A DNA stretch of 64,000 nucleotides. Origin: Trichomonas vaginalis G3 (lineage: Eukaryota > Parabasalia > Trichomonadida > Trichomonadidae). Where the stretch lies: contig NC_067203.1 of assembly GCF_026262505.1 (NCBI RefSeq), forward strand, positions 20,689,411 through 20,753,410. Reading direction: 5' to 3'. The notes below the pieces were generated by a model. That model had not been told where the DNA came from, did not search any database, and saw only the letters and a program-made list of their open reading frames with translations. Positions 39,325 through 48,347 of this stretch are shown here, one piece after another. The translations under genes and the position numbers were made by a program. The number at the start of each line of letters is the position of its first letter. Position 1 is the stretch's first letter.

Positions 39325-39346
39325 TCGAAATCTGATGAAGAGAAAA

Positions 39347-39351
39347 AGTGA
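39347..39351 (-). promoter_or_regulatory. Possible initiator (Inr) of NOT1
   Basis: Minus-strand TCACT, a match to TCA(+1)YW, with its A 25 bases upstream of the ATG at 39324. It lies outside Maverick copy 2, so the insertion left this promoter region in place. Confidence 0.5.
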
Positions 39352-39634
39352 CGTTTTCCTTGCATTCCAGAAAAAAAAAGGAATTCTAAAAGTTTAAATA
39401 TTGAAATTTTGTTTTCCTGAAGAATCTTTTAACTAACTGATACACCCTATCCTAAATTAGAATGATAAATTTTCTTCTATAAAGATATCGATAGACAGGC
39501 ATCTGTCCCTGAAACTCCAACAACAAGTATCTTGTGAGTTGGAATAGAGTACATTGCAAATCTCAAAATCAAAATTTGAACGCTTCTCCGTTTCGGATTT
39601 TGGACAAAATAACGTGACTTTCTGTACATCGATT

Positions 39635-39670
<36 letters not shown>
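39352..39670. other. Host spacer ending in a poly-A run at the Maverick junction
   Basis: About 290 bp of unremarkable sequence followed by 32 A residues (39639-39670) directly against the Maverick end. The opposite end has 29 T residues (63228-63256). The runs are complementary, so they may belong to the inverted ends rather than to the target. No clear 6-bp target duplication is visible beyond them. Confidence 0.6.
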
Positions 39671-39672
<2 letters not shown>

Positions 39673-39833
39673 TAGTGGGGCTTCCAGGCACTTCGTGCCT
39701 TCTAGCCCTGAAGATGTTTAGTATAAATGAAGTTTTTATTCGGAAAATTGTTAGTCTTCTTGGTCGAAAACATTATATAATGTTTCACTTTTCACAAATT
39801 ATATATGTTTTCATGTTTTGTCAAGACTTCTTC
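39671..39833. repeat. Left terminal inverted repeat, Maverick copy 2
   Basis: 163 bp identical to the inverse of 63065-63227. The first 55 bp contain a near-palindrome with stem GGCAC/GTGCC and loop TTC, flanked by GGGGCTTCC and CTAGCCC. Beyond 39833 the two ends diverge through small indels in 24-27-bp repeats. Confidence 0.95.
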
Positions 39834-40610
39834 GTAAATGTTTTGTCAAGACTTCTTCGTAAAATCAGACAAAAATAATGTTTAGGGTAGAAGGTTAGAT
39901 ATAACCTCTTTTCTAACCTCTTTTCTACCCTCTTGAATTTGTCAAGATTTCTTCGTAAATGTTTTGTCAAGACTTCTTCGTAAGACTTTGTCAAGACTTC
40001 TTCGTAAAGACTTTGTTGAGATTTCTTCAAATTTACACCAAAAATAATGTTTAGGGTAGAAGGTTAGATATAACCTCTTTTCTAACCTCTTTTCTACCCT
40101 CTTGAATTTTCATGAAATTTACACCAAAAATAATGTTTAGGGTAGAAGGTTAGATATAACCTCTTTTCTAACCTCTTTTCTACCCTCTTGAATTTTCATG
40201 AAATTTACACCAAAAATATATTTTAGGTGAAGAGGTGAGATATAACCTGTTTTTTCACCTAATTTTTCACCTCTTGAATTTTCATGAAATTTACACCAAA
40301 AATATACTACTAGGTCATTTACGAAGAAATCTCAACAAAGTCTTTACGATGAAATCTCAACAAAACATAGACAAGAAAGTTCATGAGAAATTAGATGAAG
40401 AAGTCTTAACAAAGTCTTTACGAAGAAATTCATGAAAATTCAGAGGGTAGAAAAGAGGTTAGAAAAGAGGTTATATCTAACCTTCTACCCTAAAATATAT
40501 TTTTGGGTCATTTACACTCATTTACGAAGAAATCTCAACAAAGTCTTTACGAAGAAGTCACAATAAAACGTCTGTCAAAAACCGCTTTTCTGTCACTTTT
40601 CAGGAAAACA
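39834..40610. repeat. Left subterminal repeat array, Maverick copy 2
   Basis: Two repeat types alternate. One is about 24 bp (TTTTGTCAAGACTTCTTCGT). The other is about 75-80 bp (AATGTTTAGGGTAGAAGG, TTAGATATAACCTC, TTTCTACCCTCTTGAATTTT) and can form nested hairpins. One unit uses the GTGAAG/TTCACC variant. Single units of the second type recur inside the element beside accessory genes. No gene. Confidence 0.9.
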
Positions 40611-40628
40611 TTTTATCAAAATTTTTAA

Positions 40629-41447
40629 ATGAATTTTACAAAACCACCGTTACCCTTCTTTGGAAATAAGAGTAGATGTAAAGATATTCTATTGAGAGAA
40701 CTTAAGAAACTACCGAATGGTCTAACATTTGTAGATTTGTTCGGTGGAAGTTTCTATATATCCCATCTGTGCCATACAATATTCCCAGACTCAAAGATTA
40801 TATGCAATGACTTCGACAACTATATGAACCGTCTCAAACATATACCAGACACAAACAAAATATTGAGTGAGTTGAAAGAAAAGATACCTATAGGTAAGAT
40901 GGAACGTATACCATTAGATAAGAAAAATACTGTCAGAGAGGTTTTGAAAAAAGCAGAATATATAGACTGGGATAGTATATCTGCTAGACTATTATATAGT
41001 GGTGCTATAAGAGTTCATGACATTGAAACACTTATGTCAAAAGTTTTATATCTTAACTATACAAATGTTTTCAAAGAGGACATAGAAAAATATATTGAGG
41101 GTATAGAGTTTGTGAGATGTCATTGGACAGAGTTGTATGAAAAATATAAAGACAAGGAAAATGTTTTCTTTATAGTAGACCCGCCGTTCTATAACACATG
41201 GGATTTTCAATACCAAGTAGACTGGACTTTGAGAGACTCTTTAGAAACTTTAGACGTTTTACATAACCATCCATGCTTTTACTTTACATCCGATAAAAGT
41301 GGTTTGGAAAGTGTCATGAGATGGTTAGAGGACATACATGACTATGAGTTTAGATACGATAAGATAGAATATGAGAGAGGTCCTATAAACTGGAGAAAGT
41401 GTCATAACAAAGAAATTTTACTAGTAAGTAAATGTGGTTTGAAATAG
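40629..41447 (+). CDS. D12-class adenine-N6 DNA methyltransferase
   Basis: Whole 272-residue frame, almost identical to 16745-17572 of copy 1. Motif X FFGNKSRCKDI, AdoMet motif FVDLFGGSFYI and catalytic VDPPFYNT are all present. It is the outermost gene at this end. It is whole in both copies while many neighbours have decayed. Confidence 0.92.
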   Translation: MNFTKPPLPFFGNKSRCKDILLRELKKLPNGLTFVDLFGGSFYISHLCHTIFPDSKIICNDFDNYMNRLKHIPDTNKILSELKEKIPIGKMERIPLDKKNTVREVLKKAEYIDWDSISARLLYSGAIRVHDIETLMSKVLYLNYTNVFKEDIEKYIEGIEFVRCHWTELYEKYKDKENVFFIVDPPFYNTWDFQYQVDWTLRDSLETLDVLHNHPCFYFTSDKSGLESVMRWLEDIHDYEFRYDKIEYERGPINWRKCHNKEILLVSKCGLK

Positions 41448-41563
41448 GACTACTTGTTTTAGGTTTTTTCCATTGTGTCATTTATTTATTTGACGTGGCA
41501 GAAAAGTACAGAGAATATGAAGATGAACCAATGCCTGCAAATGTTCAGTATATGTACTCGTAA
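41432..41563 (+). CDS. 43-residue single-span membrane protein
   Basis: ATG at 41432 overlaps the methyltransferase end by 16 bases. The product starts MWFEIGLLVLGFFHCVIYLF, one hydrophobic span, then a charged, Tyr-rich tail ending NVQYMYS. A counterpart occupies the same overlap in copy 1. Small membrane proteins of this kind are common in viruses; no family recognised. Confidence 0.6.
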   Translation: MWFEIGLLVLGFFHCVIYLFDVAEKYREYEDEPMPANVQYMYS

Positions 41564-41586
41564 GAGATATTTTTATCTAATATTAA

Positions 41587-41949
41587 ATGGACGCACAGAA
41601 CTTAGCAAATGCACAGCAACCTGGACAACCAAACCCAGAGAATATTCCAAATGAAGTTAGAATACAAACTGCAATGGCAAACTATGGTCAAGTGCCAACA
41701 GATGTACAAATGCAAACTGCCATGTCAAATGACGCTGCGTTAGGCTTACCACCATGGTATGCAAATATGAGATGGAAAGAGTTTTATACAAACCCCGAAG
41801 TGGGATATAAACAACTCTATGCAGATGACGCGAACACAGGAGTTGACCCAGAATATGTTTTCTACCAGAGGAGAAACAGAATGTATGAGCTCCAGTTAAA
41901 GAATGCTATGGAACTCAACAGGAAACGTAAGAGACTAGGCGGACATTAG
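41587..41949 (+). CDS. Conserved 120-residue Maverick protein
   Basis: Whole frame differing at only a few residues from 16252-16614. Gln/Asn/Pro-rich start, doubled QTAMxN motif, PPWYANMRWKEFYTNPEVGY core and basic KRKRLGGH end. Its start follows AGATATTTTTATCTAATATTAA, a short palindrome-like leader. Function unknown; virion role possible from position. Confidence 0.7.
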   Translation: MDAQNLANAQQPGQPNPENIPNEVRIQTAMANYGQVPTDVQMQTAMSNDAALGLPPWYANMRWKEFYTNPEVGYKQLYADDANTGVDPEYVFYQRRNRMYELQLKNAMELNRKRKRLGGH

Positions 41950-41967
41950 ATTTTTACATATAGTAAA

Positions 41968-42209
41968 ATGGGTTTCTTTGGAAGAATAGGAAACTTCTTT
42001 CGAAATGTTGGAAGAGGTATATGGAATGGAATAAAATCTGTCGGAAGAGGAATTTGGAACGGAGTCAAAAATATTGGTAAAAGAGTAGGTCAGTTGTTGG
42101 TATTATACCTAAAGACCCTGAACCAGAAGAACAAGCTCCTGTTATACAACAGCCTGAACCTGCACCACAGTCTAGTTGGCAACCAAATCCAACACCTCAA
42201 CCGTATTAA
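41968..42209 (+). pseudogene. Amphipathic GRGIWNG-repeat gene, broken
   Basis: Counterpart of the whole 80-residue gene at 15992-16234. The start, MGFFGRIGNFFRNVGRGIWN, and the GRGIWNGVKNIGKRVG repeats are clear. Broken. Confidence 0.65.
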
Positions 42210-42213
42210 AAAA

Positions 42214-43062
42214 TTATATTTTTACCGTTCGATAGTAGTTGTATATGAAACTAAGTTCTAAGTAAAACGCATGGTATAATGGAACTATTCTCTTTCTTCC
42301 ATCTGTTGTAAACCATACTTGAAAGTCTGAAATACTTCCACTTGGTGGTTCATATAGCTTTGTAGGTTTTTCGTAAAAGTCATTTGCCAAGCATAAAAAA
42401 GAGTTTTGTGCACCAGAAAATGAAGCATGAACTATAATAGCAGCTGGGTCGAAAACATCTTTAAATAAATATGGTTCATCTCTTGCATATCGACTGTAAA
42501 TATTTGCTAAAGGAAGTTCGACTTTCTGATTTAACATTCTTTGCAAATAATACCATGACATTGCAGTGAATTCTGTATATATTTGTTCGTCTTTCTTTGG
42601 ATTGTCTTCGTAGATTTGAAATGACACTTGTGAATTTTGTTTGTCATATACAATTCTCACATAAAGTGTGCTCTCGGTATTTGCATATTCATCAGCATAT
42701 TTTGCATAACATGAATTTATTTTATCTTCTATATTTTTTAACGCAGTCTGTAGAGAAGATGAAAGGTCAACTTGTATTAGCTCAATTTCTTCCCACATTT
42801 TTCGTTTCCCTTCAGATATATAATCTATATGAAACCTTACAATAAATGGAAAACTTTTATCTTCTACAGACACAAACTTCATTCTACGAAAGCCAATAGC
42901 TTTTGTGACAGATGGGTCTCTTAGCCATCTTAATGGGTAGTCAAAACGATAGCCTTCATGCTTTACGGTCTCTGTCTCAAACTTTTGACCGACATTAGTA
43001 AAAAGTTCATCTAATGGTTTAGTTGTAGCAACTCTTGAATTTTCTTTTTCTATTGGAAGCAT
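42214..43062 (-). CDS. 282-residue conserved Maverick protein
   Basis: Whole frame, the intact member of a family with relics at 7035-7894 and 15138-15987. Conserved blocks: SRVATTKPLDELFTNVGQKF, RFDYPLRWLRDPSVTKAIGF, HASFSGAQNSFLCLANDFYE, ISDFQVWFTTDGRKRIVPLY and the aromatic end FYLELSFIYNYYRTVKI. No known family recognised. The 5' half varies between copies more than the 3' half. Divergent from the fibre gene with an 18-bp gap, so a virion attachment or assembly role is a reasonable guess. Confidence 0.75.
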   Translation of the reverse strand: MLPIEKENSRVATTKPLDELFTNVGQKFETETVKHEGYRFDYPLRWLRDPSVTKAIGFRRMKFVSVEDKSFPFIVRFHIDYISEGKRKMWEEIELIQVDLSSSLQTALKNIEDKINSCYAKYADEYANTESTLYVRIVYDKQNSQVSFQIYEDNPKKDEQIYTEFTAMSWYYLQRMLNQKVELPLANIYSRYARDEPYLFKDVFDPAAIIVHASFSGAQNSFLCLANDFYEKPTKLYEPPSGSISDFQVWFTTDGRKRIVPLYHAFYLELSFIYNYYRTVKI

Positions 43063-43080
43063 ATTTTATCTAGAATAAAA

Positions 43081-44316
43081 ATGTCGAAAGAAACAGCGTC
43101 TATGAGAGAAATACAACACAACCGACAACTCATTTTGCAAGCTCTAAATAAGAACACAACAAACTTTTCAAACTATTCTAAGATATCTGAGTCATTGAAA
43201 GAAGGAAACTTAAAACTGACGATAAACCCAATGACAGATGAGTTTCTGTTTCAAGACAGTAAGAACCATACTGTTTGTATAAATCCAACAAAAAGAACTT
43301 TAAACGAGAAACCTATAGATGAACTTCTTTTGAAAGCAGATATTGACAACAAAGCTGACAAAGAGTATGTAGATGCAACAAGAGACTATATTCTCGCATG
43401 GACAGATAGAACATACCCACAAAAACACCATACACATAACATCTATGACGTAGATGAACTACCAGCAATGTTAGATGACAAAGCGGATAAAACATATGTT
43501 GACAATAAAATGTCAAGTGAAGTGACAAGAGCTGACAAAGAATATTCTAAAAAGACTCATACACATACCATTGCAAATATTACAAACTTACAAGAAACCT
43601 TAAACAGGAAAAGTGACGTTGGACATACACACGATTTCTTCGCAACTGTTGGTATAGAAAATATTGAAGGAACGGTTGAAGAAACTGGTGGGGATGTATT
43701 AAATTGGAAACCTCCTAACTTTCCACAAGGTTTAACATCGGATGAAGACATAACAACGATGAGATACATTAGATGTAGAAATGTCTATGTCATGGAGGAT
43801 GAAAACAAAGTTAAATTCACTGCTCAAGATTTATATGATAAAAAAGCTGACAAAACAGAGCTTCAAACGTTAAAGACAGAAATACTTCAAACAGTATATC
43901 CTATAGGTTCTATTTACACGTCAATGAACTCTACCAGACCAGAAGTAGTACTTGGTTTTGGAACTTGGACTCAAATAGTCGACAGGTTTTTGTATTGTGC
44001 AAACTCTTCAAAGGAAACAGGTGGAAGTAAAACGATTTCAGGTGCAAATTTACCTGCGCACAGTCACTACGTAAGTTTAACTACATCTGAAGCAGGTTTG
44101 CATAGTCATAGATTTTGGGATTGGTCAGGAATGACAAAAGGTAAAGGATATGATGTTAAAGAGGACGTTAAGTTTGCTATAAATTGTTACTGGAGTAACA
44201 CTGAGGTAGGAGGAAGCCATACACATCGCGTTTCAGGATATACGCAAACAACGGGACAAAGTAAAGACTACATGCCACCTTACATGACAGTTTACGCATG
44301 GTATAGAAATGCTTAG
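43081..44316 (+). CDS. Fibre protein with phage tail-collar-like C-terminus
   Basis: Whole 411-residue frame. Residues 1-250 carry heptad-like repeats with KADKEYVDA, HTHNIYDVDELPAMLDDKAD and HTHTIANITNLQ, as in trimeric fibre shafts. From about 280 the C-terminal part has the order seen in tail-collar and receptor-binding tips of phage fibres: YPIGSIYTSMN, FGTWTQIVDRFLY, GGSKTISGANLPAHSHYV, HSHR, SHTHRVSGYTQ and MPPYMTVYAWYR. HxH motifs in such tips often bind iron. The likely role is host-cell attachment of a virion. Its 3' end overlaps the integrase locus by four bases. Confidence 0.85.
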   Translation: MSKETASMREIQHNRQLILQALNKNTTNFSNYSKISESLKEGNLKLTINPMTDEFLFQDSKNHTVCINPTKRTLNEKPIDELLLKADIDNKADKEYVDATRDYILAWTDRTYPQKHHTHNIYDVDELPAMLDDKADKTYVDNKMSSEVTRADKEYSKKTHTHTIANITNLQETLNRKSDVGHTHDFFATVGIENIEGTVEETGGDVLNWKPPNFPQGLTSDEDITTMRYIRCRNVYVMEDENKVKFTAQDLYDKKADKTELQTLKTEILQTVYPIGSIYTSMNSTRPEVVLGFGTWTQIVDRFLYCANSSKETGGSKTISGANLPAHSHYVSLTTSEAGLHSHRFWDWSGMTKGKGYDVKEDVKFAINCYWSNTEVGGSHTHRVSGYTQTTGQSKDYMPPYMTVYAWYRNA

Positions 44317-45268
44317 TCGTCATTTTCAACTTCTTTAGCATATTCGTCAGGAGTTGTCTTATATTTGTTAGGAACTGTCTTTGAAAGTATACCACCTTGA
44401 ACTTTGACAAGTTTGAAACGAGGTCTGACAATAGTCGTTTTATCTTCTGCTTGCAGTGTGTACATTTTGCCATGTTTGCCTAAAACTTCATAATATTCTC
44501 TTGTATACTTTCTTCTATTTTTACGAACACGAATGTGAGTACCTGTCGAGTTCCCATTGTTGTCATAGTCAATAGTATTTTCATATGGGTCGCGTTTAGG
44601 TATTTCTATTTTTACTTTGTCACCTTTCTTAAGTTTGAAGCCTGGCATTCTTTCTTGTTTGTCTCTTTTGACTAAACTATTAAATATATAGTCTTTCTCT
44701 AAGTCAGGGTTGTTTTTCATTTCTTCGGGAGTGGTTTCCCAAACCTTTTTGTTTACGGTTATTGTAAATATTTAAAACTTGTCTCATCTTTGCCATGGAG
44801 AAGTGTCTATTTGTCGTCATATGACATTTCATCTACTTCACCACCTTGTGGTTGGTTTAAGTCTCTTAAGATTTTTATACAACTGTCAATGACACCAAGA
44901 GCAGAATGGTTTTGGTCGACAATGAAATATTGGTTTACATTTTTTGAACGCAGATAGTTTTTAATATCGTCTGATTTGAAAGAACTTTCACAGTCAGATG
45001 TCAGTTTTGTTGGATGGTATTTGTCAACGAATATTGTCAAAGCAGTTTTCACATCTAAAATATTTTTGGACTGTAATGGTATGGCTTCACAGTATCTTGT
45101 GTTTTGACCGACAAATATTAGCCAGTATGGTGGTCCATCTTCTCTATACCTCGGAATGTTTTCCAAGATATCCATAAACCAAGCATTTGGTGTTGAACTA
45201 AAGATTTTTACCATGAGTGCTTTCTTTGTTGCTTTAGAAACATAGGGGTCCTTGTTTGAATTCGTCAT
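44313..45268 (-). pseudogene. Maverick integrase locus, broken
   Basis: Counterpart of the whole integrase at 11580-12539. The N-terminal core (WFMDILENIPR, LTSDCESSF) and the C-terminal tail domain are recognisable. Broken in this copy. Confidence 0.9.
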
Positions 45269-45284
45269 TTTTAACCCATAAGAA

Positions 45285-45685
45285 ATGGGTTTATTTGGCG
45301 CATTAGCAGGAGTTGCATCCAGATTTTTGCCCGCAGTGGGAACAATAGCCAGAGGTGCATTTGGAATTGGAAGGAAGATTTTGAGTACATTAGGTATACT
45401 GAAAGAGAAAGCACAACCTATTATACAAACTGTACAGAAAGGTTGGGAGGTAGCACGAGATGCAGCAAATCTTATTCCAAATCCTGAAACAAGAGGAAAA
45501 GTTCAAGGATGGATGGACAATGTAGGAAGAGAAGCAGGAAACTACTATAACAAAGCAAATGACTACTATAACCAAGCAGGCACTATATGGACCAAGGTGA
45601 AAGATTCTTTAACAGAGGATATAACCATGCACAACAGTGGGTAAACAACAACCAACCGCAACCGCCTCAAACTTGGGGAATGTAA
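45285..45685 (+). pseudogene. Gly/Ala-rich amphipathic virion-like gene, broken
   Basis: Counterpart of the 133-residue gene at 11161-11562, with the same hydrophobic MGLFGALAGVASRFLPAVGT start. It is divergent from the integrase across 16 bp. Broken. Confidence 0.65.
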
Positions 45686-45704
45686 AGTTTTTTACTGAGA
45701 TGAA

Positions 45705-45870
45705 ATGAACAATACAGCATTGAGACAAATGGGTTCAAGATGGATTTGTCGACTTCCAGCAGTTACACAACACGTGTTTGTCAAGTTCTTCCTATACCTC
45801 AGGAAGTTTTAGACCGACTTAAAAAACTAAACAACCAGTTGAAAACAAACCAAACTAAAATTTTTTACTG
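45705..45870 (+). pseudogene. Small gene relic (counterpart of 10989-11141)
   Basis: Starts MNNTALRQMGSRWICRLPA, like duplicate B of copy 1; only one copy is present here. Broken. Confidence 0.55.
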
Positions 45871-45877
45871 AGATGAA

Positions 45878-46462
45878 ATGACCGAAGAAGTTGAAACGGT
45901 AGATTTGACACCACAAACAAAAAGTTCAGAACCATTGTCAAAACCTGTCAAAGAACTTACAGATGAAGAGAAAAATTCAATAATAGAAAGTGCCAGGTCT
46001 GGAAATACAAACCCTAACTATAAAGTCACTTTTCATAGAAATGGAACGGCTAGTATCTCAAAAAAGAAACAGACTCTCACAAATAAAATATTGAAGTCTG
46101 AAGGAGCTTTCGAGACAACAGATGGAAAAGTTTACTTCACTGACCAACAGTTCATTATAGAACATCTCATTGACTTAGAGTCGAAATATTCTAAACTTTA
46201 CAACAAACACAAAAAGTTGAAAGGAAAACAAAAACAAATGGCATATGATATTTACGAAGATGTTGACGACACAACCATACCTGCAAGTGAAGTAAAGTCA
46301 GGTGAACCAAAAAGTGACGAAAAACCGATAGAAGAAGGGAAGCCAAAAACTGAAGATAAACCAAAACCAAAGGTTAGTTTCCAAACTAAACCAAGTCAAC
46401 CTTCATTAGCTGGTATGGGTTGGCGTCAAAGACTTTTGGCAGCAGGCGGTTATGTAAAGTAA
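45878..46462 (+). CDS. Conserved 194-residue Maverick protein
   Basis: Whole frame nearly identical to 10225-10809: acidic start, FYTDQQFIIEHL-type core (here VYFTDQQFIIEHLIDLESKY), Pro/Lys/Glu linker and strictly kept SLAGMGWRQRLLAAGGYVK end. In copy 1 the next gene is polB; here it is an HNH gene 47 bp downstream. Confidence 0.75.
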   Translation: MTEEVETVDLTPQTKSSEPLSKPVKELTDEEKNSIIESARSGNTNPNYKVTFHRNGTASISKKKQTLTNKILKSEGAFETTDGKVYFTDQQFIIEHLIDLESKYSKLYNKHKKLKGKQKQMAYDIYEDVDDTTIPASEVKSGEPKSDEKPIEEGKPKTEDKPKPKVSFQTKPSQPSLAGMGWRQRLLAAGGYVK

Positions 46463-46509
46463 AGAAAAAAATATTTTTTTAAAAAATATATTTTTTTATT
46501 TTATTTGAA

Positions 46510-47094
46510 ATGTACGCTGAGTTTGTTGGAACAGACCGTTGGAAAACTTGTTTGTTAGATGAGAAATATGAAATTCACTGTTGTGAGTCATTTGAAGTCA
46601 GAAACAAAAAGACAAAAAGAGTTTTAAGCGGATGGGAGCAAAAAGACGGATATGCTGATATGAAGATGGGTGGAAAACACTATCTTAAACATGTTGTCAT
46701 TGCAACTCATTTTATACCGAACCCTAACAATTTACCTTTTGTAGACCATATAAACCGTATAAGAAACGACAATAGACTTGAAAATTTACGTTGGGTTACT
46801 CGTTCTGAAAACAATAAGAACAAAGGCAAATTTGGAGATATAGTATTCGAATTTGTCGACGAACTAGAAGATGAAGCAATTGAAATTACAGACTATGGCA
46901 AGCATACGTTTGAGTTTTACTACTATAGCGAAGAACAAGACTCTTTCTACTTTTATACCGGTGTAAACTATAGAAAATTACAAGTATGTTTTACTAAGGC
47001 GGGCTATGCTCATGTAAACGCTAGAGATACAGATGGAAAATACGTTCAAATACTTCTTAACAAATTCAAGAAGCTATATGGCATACCATTTTAA
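46510..47094 (+). CDS. HNH endonuclease (homing-type), in the polB slot
   Basis: Whole 194-residue frame. A NUMOD4-like start (YEIHCCESFEVRNKKTKRVL) is followed by an HNH core: HVVIATHFIPNPNNLPFVDH, INRIRNDNRLENLRWVTRSE, NNKNK. Such enzymes cut DNA and spread as homing genes in phages and large viruses. The C-terminal half (FYYYSEEQDSFYFYTGVNYR) is probably a DNA-recognition region. A second copy is at 54997-55578 and a remnant at 7921-7999. It stands where copy 1 has its DNA polymerase. Confidence 0.88.
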   Translation: MYAEFVGTDRWKTCLLDEKYEIHCCESFEVRNKKTKRVLSGWEQKDGYADMKMGGKHYLKHVVIATHFIPNPNNLPFVDHINRIRNDNRLENLRWVTRSENNKNKGKFGDIVFEFVDELEDEAIEITDYGKHTFEFYYYSEEQDSFYFYTGVNYRKLQVCFTKAGYAHVNARDTDGKYVQILLNKFKKLYGIPF

Positions 47095-47120
47095 AACAGT
47101 ATATTTTTACATATATTAAA

Positions 47121-47165
47121 TGCTTCGGGTTGAAAAACAAAGAACAAAAGTAGCAGATACAAAAC
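47121..47165 (+). pseudogene. 282-residue-family gene fragment
   Basis: A short start fragment (MLRVEKQRTKVADTK) of the paralogue seen at 7035-7894 in copy 1, followed by unrelated KilA-N-type and repeat sequence. It marks a rearrangement point shared in position with copy 1. Confidence 0.55.
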
Positions 47166-47224
47166 AAACATTTTATGAGCTTACAAAGGGTGTTATGAAT
47201 GAATTCAGCAACATACATCCTGAC

Positions 47225-47345
47225 CTCGTTCATTTTGTTGCTAAATTCAGTAAAAATATATTTTAGGTGAAGAGGTGAGATTTCACCTCTTTTTTCACCT
47301 GTTTTTTCACCCTCATGAATTTTCATGAATTTTGTGCTGAATTCG
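47225..47345. repeat. Internal subterminal-type hairpin repeat
   Basis: One unit: AATATATTTTAGGTGAAGAG, GTGAGATTTCACCTC, TTTTTTCACC blocks and CATGAATTTTCATGAA. It lies between gene fragments, as do the other internal units. Confidence 0.75.
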
Positions 47346-47520
47346 ACAAAAATGAGTTTTTGGTTGAAAGAATACGGTGGAGCCAAAAGTGGCTCGACCT
47401 CAAAACAAGCATTTTGTGAAGAATATACCAACCCGCGGAATTCGGCGGGTTGCTTTTTATACAAAGTTCAACAGGTGAATTTTCATGAATTTCCTTAAGA
47501 TAGAAAAAAAGTGAGTTAAA
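47346..47520. pseudogene. KilA-N-type gene fragments
   Basis: Short stretches resembling parts of the KilA-N loci (FWLKEYGGAKSGSTS and a piece with NPRNSAGCFLYKV), scrambled next to a hairpin unit. Not a working gene. Confidence 0.4.
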
Positions 47521-47529
47521 ATGAGATGT

Positions 47530-47895
47530 TTACTGAACTGGCTGAATGCCGCCTTCTGTAGTTATGTAGAATGGTTGACCAGAGAAGTGGAACAGTGCTC
47601 TGAGAATTTGTATAATTCGTGGAATTGGACTCTCTCTGTTTGGTATTTTTATCCAAGGACGCTTGGCAAAGAACTTAACAAGAGCTTCTCTTTTGGCGTC
47701 CTTTATGTCGTCGAAAGGAGTGTTTTCTGGTATTTGAATTGGAATTCCGGTTTCAATTTCGATTTTCAGCGCACCTCTTCCAGACAACCAGAAGCCGAGG
47801 GACTTGTTGGCTTTGTCCTTGCCCAAATACTGCTTAACAACTTCATTTATCTCTATAAGGTAAATTGCCTCATCTAATGGCTCGATGTTGTCCAT
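47530..47895 (-). CDS. Conserved 121-residue Maverick protein
   Basis: Whole frame, homologue of 6556-6921 with roughly two-thirds identical residues: EAIYLIEINEVVKQYLGKD, GIPIQIPENTPFDDIKDAKR, VKFFAKRPWIKIPNRESPIP, FHFSGQPFYITTEGGIQPVQ. Function unknown. Its start codon directly abuts a minisatellite, as in copy 1. Confidence 0.75.
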   Translation of the reverse strand: MDNIEPLDEAIYLIEINEVVKQYLGKDKANKSLGFWLSGRGALKIEIETGIPIQIPENTPFDDIKDAKREALVKFFAKRPWIKIPNRESPIPRIIQILRALFHFSGQPFYITTEGGIQPVQ

Positions 47896-48297
47896 TGTAC
47901 TTTTTCAGAACAATACTTGTACTGTTTCAGAACAATACTTGTACTTTTTCAGAACAAGACTTGTACTTTTTCAGAACAAGACTTGTACTTTTTCAGAACA
48001 ATACTTGTACTTTTTCAGAACAATACTTGTACTTTTTCAGAACAAGACTTGTACTTTTTCAGAACAAATTTCCCGTAAAAGCTCTCAATTTGTGAGAAAA
48101 ATTTTCTGTTTCAGAACAAGACTTGTACTTTTTCAGAACAATACTTGTACTGTTTCAGAACAATACTTGTACTTTTTCAGAACAAGACTTGCACTGCTTC
48201 AGAACAATATTTGTACTGTTTCAGAACAATATTTGTACTGTTTCAAGACAATATTTGTACTGTTTCAAGACAATATTTGCACTGTTTCAAGACAATG
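47896..48297. repeat. 22-bp minisatellite
   Basis: About 17 units with consensus TACTTTTTCAGAACAATACT TG, drifting to ATTTGTACTGTTTCAAGACA towards the right. One spacer at about 48066-48110 interrupts it. The array lies between the start of the 121-residue gene and a MSDVPP start fragment at 48296, matching the layout at 6322-6555. Confidence 0.9.
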
Positions 48298-48347
48298 TCC
48301 GACGTCCCACCAAAAAATATTTTTTTTATTTTTATTGTAAGAACAGT

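Noticed and set aside
39639-39670. Poly-A run read as a retroelement tail
   Set aside because: The opposite border has a matching T run, so the pair is symmetrical and belongs with the inverted Maverick ends; there is no LINE or SINE sequence beside it.
39821-40435. Frames such as LYEEVLTKSYEEVL and KSLRRNS in the Maverick subterminal array
   Set aside because: Produced by the 24-bp repeat TTTTGTCAAGACTTCTTCGT; no coding evidence.
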